DNA of 15,429 nucleotides from an uncultured Collinsella sp. (GTDB taxonomy: Bacteria; Actinomycetota; Coriobacteriia; Coriobacteriales; Coriobacteriaceae): the NCBI GenBank assembly GCA_958403205.1, contig CATXWM010000041.1, positions 1 through 15,429 of the forward strand. The letters are read 5' to 3'. Made by a program: the position numbers and the translations under genes. The stretch's first letter is position 1, and every line of letters starts with the position of its first letter. The notes under the pieces are model-generated. The model was not told the DNA's origin. It saw only the letters and a list, made by a program, of their open reading frames with translations, and made no database searches. This document shows positions 13,635-15,429 of this stretch, piece by piece.

Positions 13635-15314
13635 ATGGCGGAGTTTATCTACCAGATGTATCAGGCTCGCAAGGCCCATGGCGACAAGGTAATCCTTGAC
13701 GACGTGACCCTGAGCTTCTACCCCGGTGCCAAGATCGGCGTCGTGGGTCCCAACGGCATGGGCAAGTCGACCCTGCTCAAGATCATGGCCGGCATCGAGG
13801 AGGTCTCCAACGGCGATGCCAGGCTCACTCCCGGCTACACTGTGGGCATCCTGCAGCAGGAGCCGCCGCTCGACGACGACAAGACCGTCATCGAGAACGT
13901 GCGCATGGCGTTTGGCGATATGATCGCCAAGGTCGATCGCTTCAATAAGATCGGCGAGGAGATGTGCGACCCGGATTGCGACATGGACGCCCTCATGGCC
14001 GAGATGGGCAAGCTCCAGGACGAGATCGACGCCGCCGACGGCTGGGATATCGATTCCAAGCTCGGCCAGGCCATGGACGCCCTGCAGCTGCCCGATTCCG
14101 ACATGCCGGTCAACGTACTTTCCGGCGGCGAGCGCCGTCGCGTGGCCCTGTGCAAGCTGCTGCTCGAGGCTCCCGACCTGCTGCTGCTCGACGAGCCCAC
14201 GAACCACCTGGACGCCGAATCGATCCTGTGGCTCGAGCACTTCCTGCACAACTACCAGGGCGCGGTGCTTGCCGTCACGCACGATCGCTACTTCCTGGAT
14301 AACGTTGCCGAGTGGATCTGCGAGGTCGACCGCGGTCACCTTTATCCCTACAAGGGCAACTACTCCACGTATCTGGAGACCAAGGCCGCCCGTATCGAGG
14401 CGCAGGGCAACCGCGACGCCAAGCTCGCCAAGCGCATGGAGGCCGAGCTCGAGTGGGTACGCAGCTCGCCCAAGGCTCGCCAGGCCAAGAACAAGGCCCG
14501 TCTGGCTCGTTACGAGGAGATGGAGGCCGAGGCCCGCGCAAGCCAGAAGCTCGACTGGACCGACATCCGCATCCCCGTGGGCCCGCGTCTGGGCAACAAG
14601 GTGCTCGAGGCTCATCACCTGCACAAGGAGTTCGATGGCCGTGTGCTCATCGACGACCTATCGTTCACCCTGCCGCGCAACGGTATCGTGGGTGTCATCG
14701 GCCCCAACGGTGTGGGCAAGACCACGCTGTTCAAGACCATCGTGGGCCTGGAGCCGCTGACTTCGGGCGAGCTCGAGGTGGGCGAGACCGTCAAGATCTC
14801 CTATGTCGACCAGAACCGTTCCGGCATCGACCCCGATAAGAACCTGTGGGAGGTCGTCTCGGATGGCCTGGACCACATGATGGTGGGCGAGACCGAGGTC
14901 CCCAGCCGCGCTTATGTGGCGAGCTTTGGCTTTAAGGGCCAGGACCAGCAGAAGCGCGCTGGCGTACTCTCCGGTGGCGAGCGTAACCGTCTGAACCTGG
15001 CACTCACGCTCAAGCAGGGCGGCAACCTGCTGCTCCTCGACGAGCCCACGAACGATCTCGACGTCGAGACGCTGTCCTCGCTCGAAGCGGCGCTGCTCGA
15101 GTTCCCGGGCTGCTCGGTGGTCATTAGCCACGACCGCATGTTCCTGGACCGCGTCGCCACGCACATTCTGGCGTGGGAGGGCACCGACGAGAATCCGGGC
15201 AACTGGTATTGGTTCGAGGGCAACTTTGAGGCCTATCAGGCCAACCGCATCGAGCGCCTGGGCGAGGACGCAGCCCAGCCGCATCGTATTCACCGTAAGC
15301 TGACGCGCGATTAG
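13635..15314 (+). CDS. ettA: EttA, ABC-F energy-dependent translational throttle
   Basis: A 559-residue soluble ABC-F protein with two ATPase domains and no membrane segment, close to the 555 residues of E. coli EttA. Domain 1 has Walker A GPNGMGKST (38-46), an arm insertion (about 95-140), signature LSGGE (162-166), Walker B with catalytic E187 in LLLLDEPTNHLD and H216. The charged linker (about 245-305) is Lys/Arg/Glu-rich and would reach the P-site tRNA. Domain 2 has GPNGVGKTT (356-364), LSGGE (445-449), E470 in LDEPTNDLD and H499. EttA binds the ribosomal E site and gates the first elongation cycle according to ATP level. Codon use is strongly biased to C-ending codons, more than in the catabolic array, fitting high expression. 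The site AAAGG (13617-13621) is a rather distant 13 bases from the ATG. Confidence 0.93.
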   Translation: MAEFIYQMYQARKAHGDKVILDDVTLSFYPGAKIGVVGPNGMGKSTLLKIMAGIEEVSNGDARLTPGYTVGILQQEPPLDDDKTVIENVRMAFGDMIAKVDRFNKIGEEMCDPDCDMDALMAEMGKLQDEIDAADGWDIDSKLGQAMDALQLPDSDMPVNVLSGGERRRVALCKLLLEAPDLLLLDEPTNHLDAESILWLEHFLHNYQGAVLAVTHDRYFLDNVAEWICEVDRGHLYPYKGNYSTYLETKAARIEAQGNRDAKLAKRMEAELEWVRSSPKARQAKNKARLARYEEMEAEARASQKLDWTDIRIPVGPRLGNKVLEAHHLHKEFDGRVLIDDLSFTLPRNGIVGVIGPNGVGKTTLFKTIVGLEPLTSGELEVGETVKISYVDQNRSGIDPDKNLWEVVSDGLDHMMVGETEVPSRAYVASFGFKGQDQQKRAGVLSGGERNRLNLALTLKQGGNLLLLDEPTNDLDVETLSSLEAALLEFPGCSVVISHDRMFLDRVATHILAWEGTDENPGNWYWFEGNFEAYQANRIERLGEDAAQPHRIHRKLTRD

Positions 15315-15337
15315 TCGAGCTCAGGTGACCTAACGAG

Positions 15338-15373
15338 AAAGGGACGATAACCTTGGGGTTATCGTCCCTTTTT
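15338..15373 (+). terminator. Strong intrinsic terminator after ettA
   Basis: AAAGGGACGATAACC (15338-15352) and its perfect inverse GGTTATCGTCCCTTT (15357-15371) enclose the loop TTGG. The T run spans 15369-15373. With A-tract and T-tract both present it can work on either strand. It lies 23 bases after the ettA stop. Confidence 0.92.
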
Positions 15374-15390
15374 GTTCAAGACTTTAGTCC

Positions 15391-15411
15391 GCTGGCCGCG
15401 CAGCGGCCAGC
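15391..15411. repeat. Perfect GC-rich hairpin near the window end
   Basis: GCTGGCCGC (15391-15399) and GCGGCCAGC (15403-15411) form a 9-bp perfect stem with a GCA loop. Only TTT follows on the + strand, and no T run follows on the - strand, so it is not a classic terminator. It could be a REP-like intergenic element or part of a feature that continues beyond the window. The rest of 15374-15429 shows nothing else. Confidence 0.4.
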
Positions 15412-15429
15412 TTTAAACCACCCGCTACG

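Noticed and set aside
13287..14624. Long - strand open frame opposite ettA
   Set aside because: It is antisense to conserved ABC-F coding sequence; Val/Leu/Gly/His-rich translation is typical of mirrored high-GC codons.

Overview
The window looks like a chromosomal segment of a Gram-positive gut anaerobe of the actinobacterial class Coriobacteriia, most likely Collinsella or a close relative. This rests on the moderately high GC, the strong AGGAGG-type ribosome binding sites, the pairing of an SdpRI-type operon with an EttA gene, and a fructoselysine-type catabolic locus. The taxonomic call is inference. No stretch longer than 300 bases lacks a gene, and I saw no tRNA, rRNA, CRISPR array, insertion sequence or origin.

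Region 1 (198-10622, all + strand) is a ten-gene catabolic array. Its order is YfcC-family permease, YtcJ-like amidohydrolase, FrlC-like epimerase/isomerase, FrlB-like SIS deglycase, FrlD-like PfkB kinase, a second PfkB kinase, Amidohydro_2 protein, YjbQ (UPF0047), BtpA/SgcQ-like TIM barrel, and an FGGY sugar kinase. The FGGY gene is interrupted by an in-frame amber codon. The FrlB/FrlC/FrlD trio is the core of Amadori-compound (fructosyl-amino acid) degradation: epimerise, phosphorylate at C6, then deglycate to glucose 6-phosphate plus a free amine. The E. coli operon has an APC permease and one kinase. Here there is a YfcC permease, two kinases, two amidohydrolases with altered metal-ligand motifs, and a downstream amidohydrolase-YjbQ-BtpA-FGGY module. 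A long hairpin at 6085-6118 separates the two kinase genes and splits the array into an frl-like half and a less understood half. No regulator gene for the array lies in the window, but two conspicuous dyads precede the permease gene (1-14 and 133-155).

Region 2 (10701-12295, - strand) holds a TatD-family nuclease gene downstream of tcdA (t6A dehydratase). The pair probably forms a two-gene operon fired from a consensus -10 near 12340.

Region 3 (12403-13543, + strand) is a compact sdpR-sdpI operon with overlapping genes, a good promoter, a dyad straddling its -35 box, and a clear intrinsic terminator. The SDP toxin genes are absent.

Region 4 (13635-15373, + strand) is ettA, an ABC-F translation factor, closed by a strong terminator. 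The last 56 bases contain only a GC-rich hairpin.
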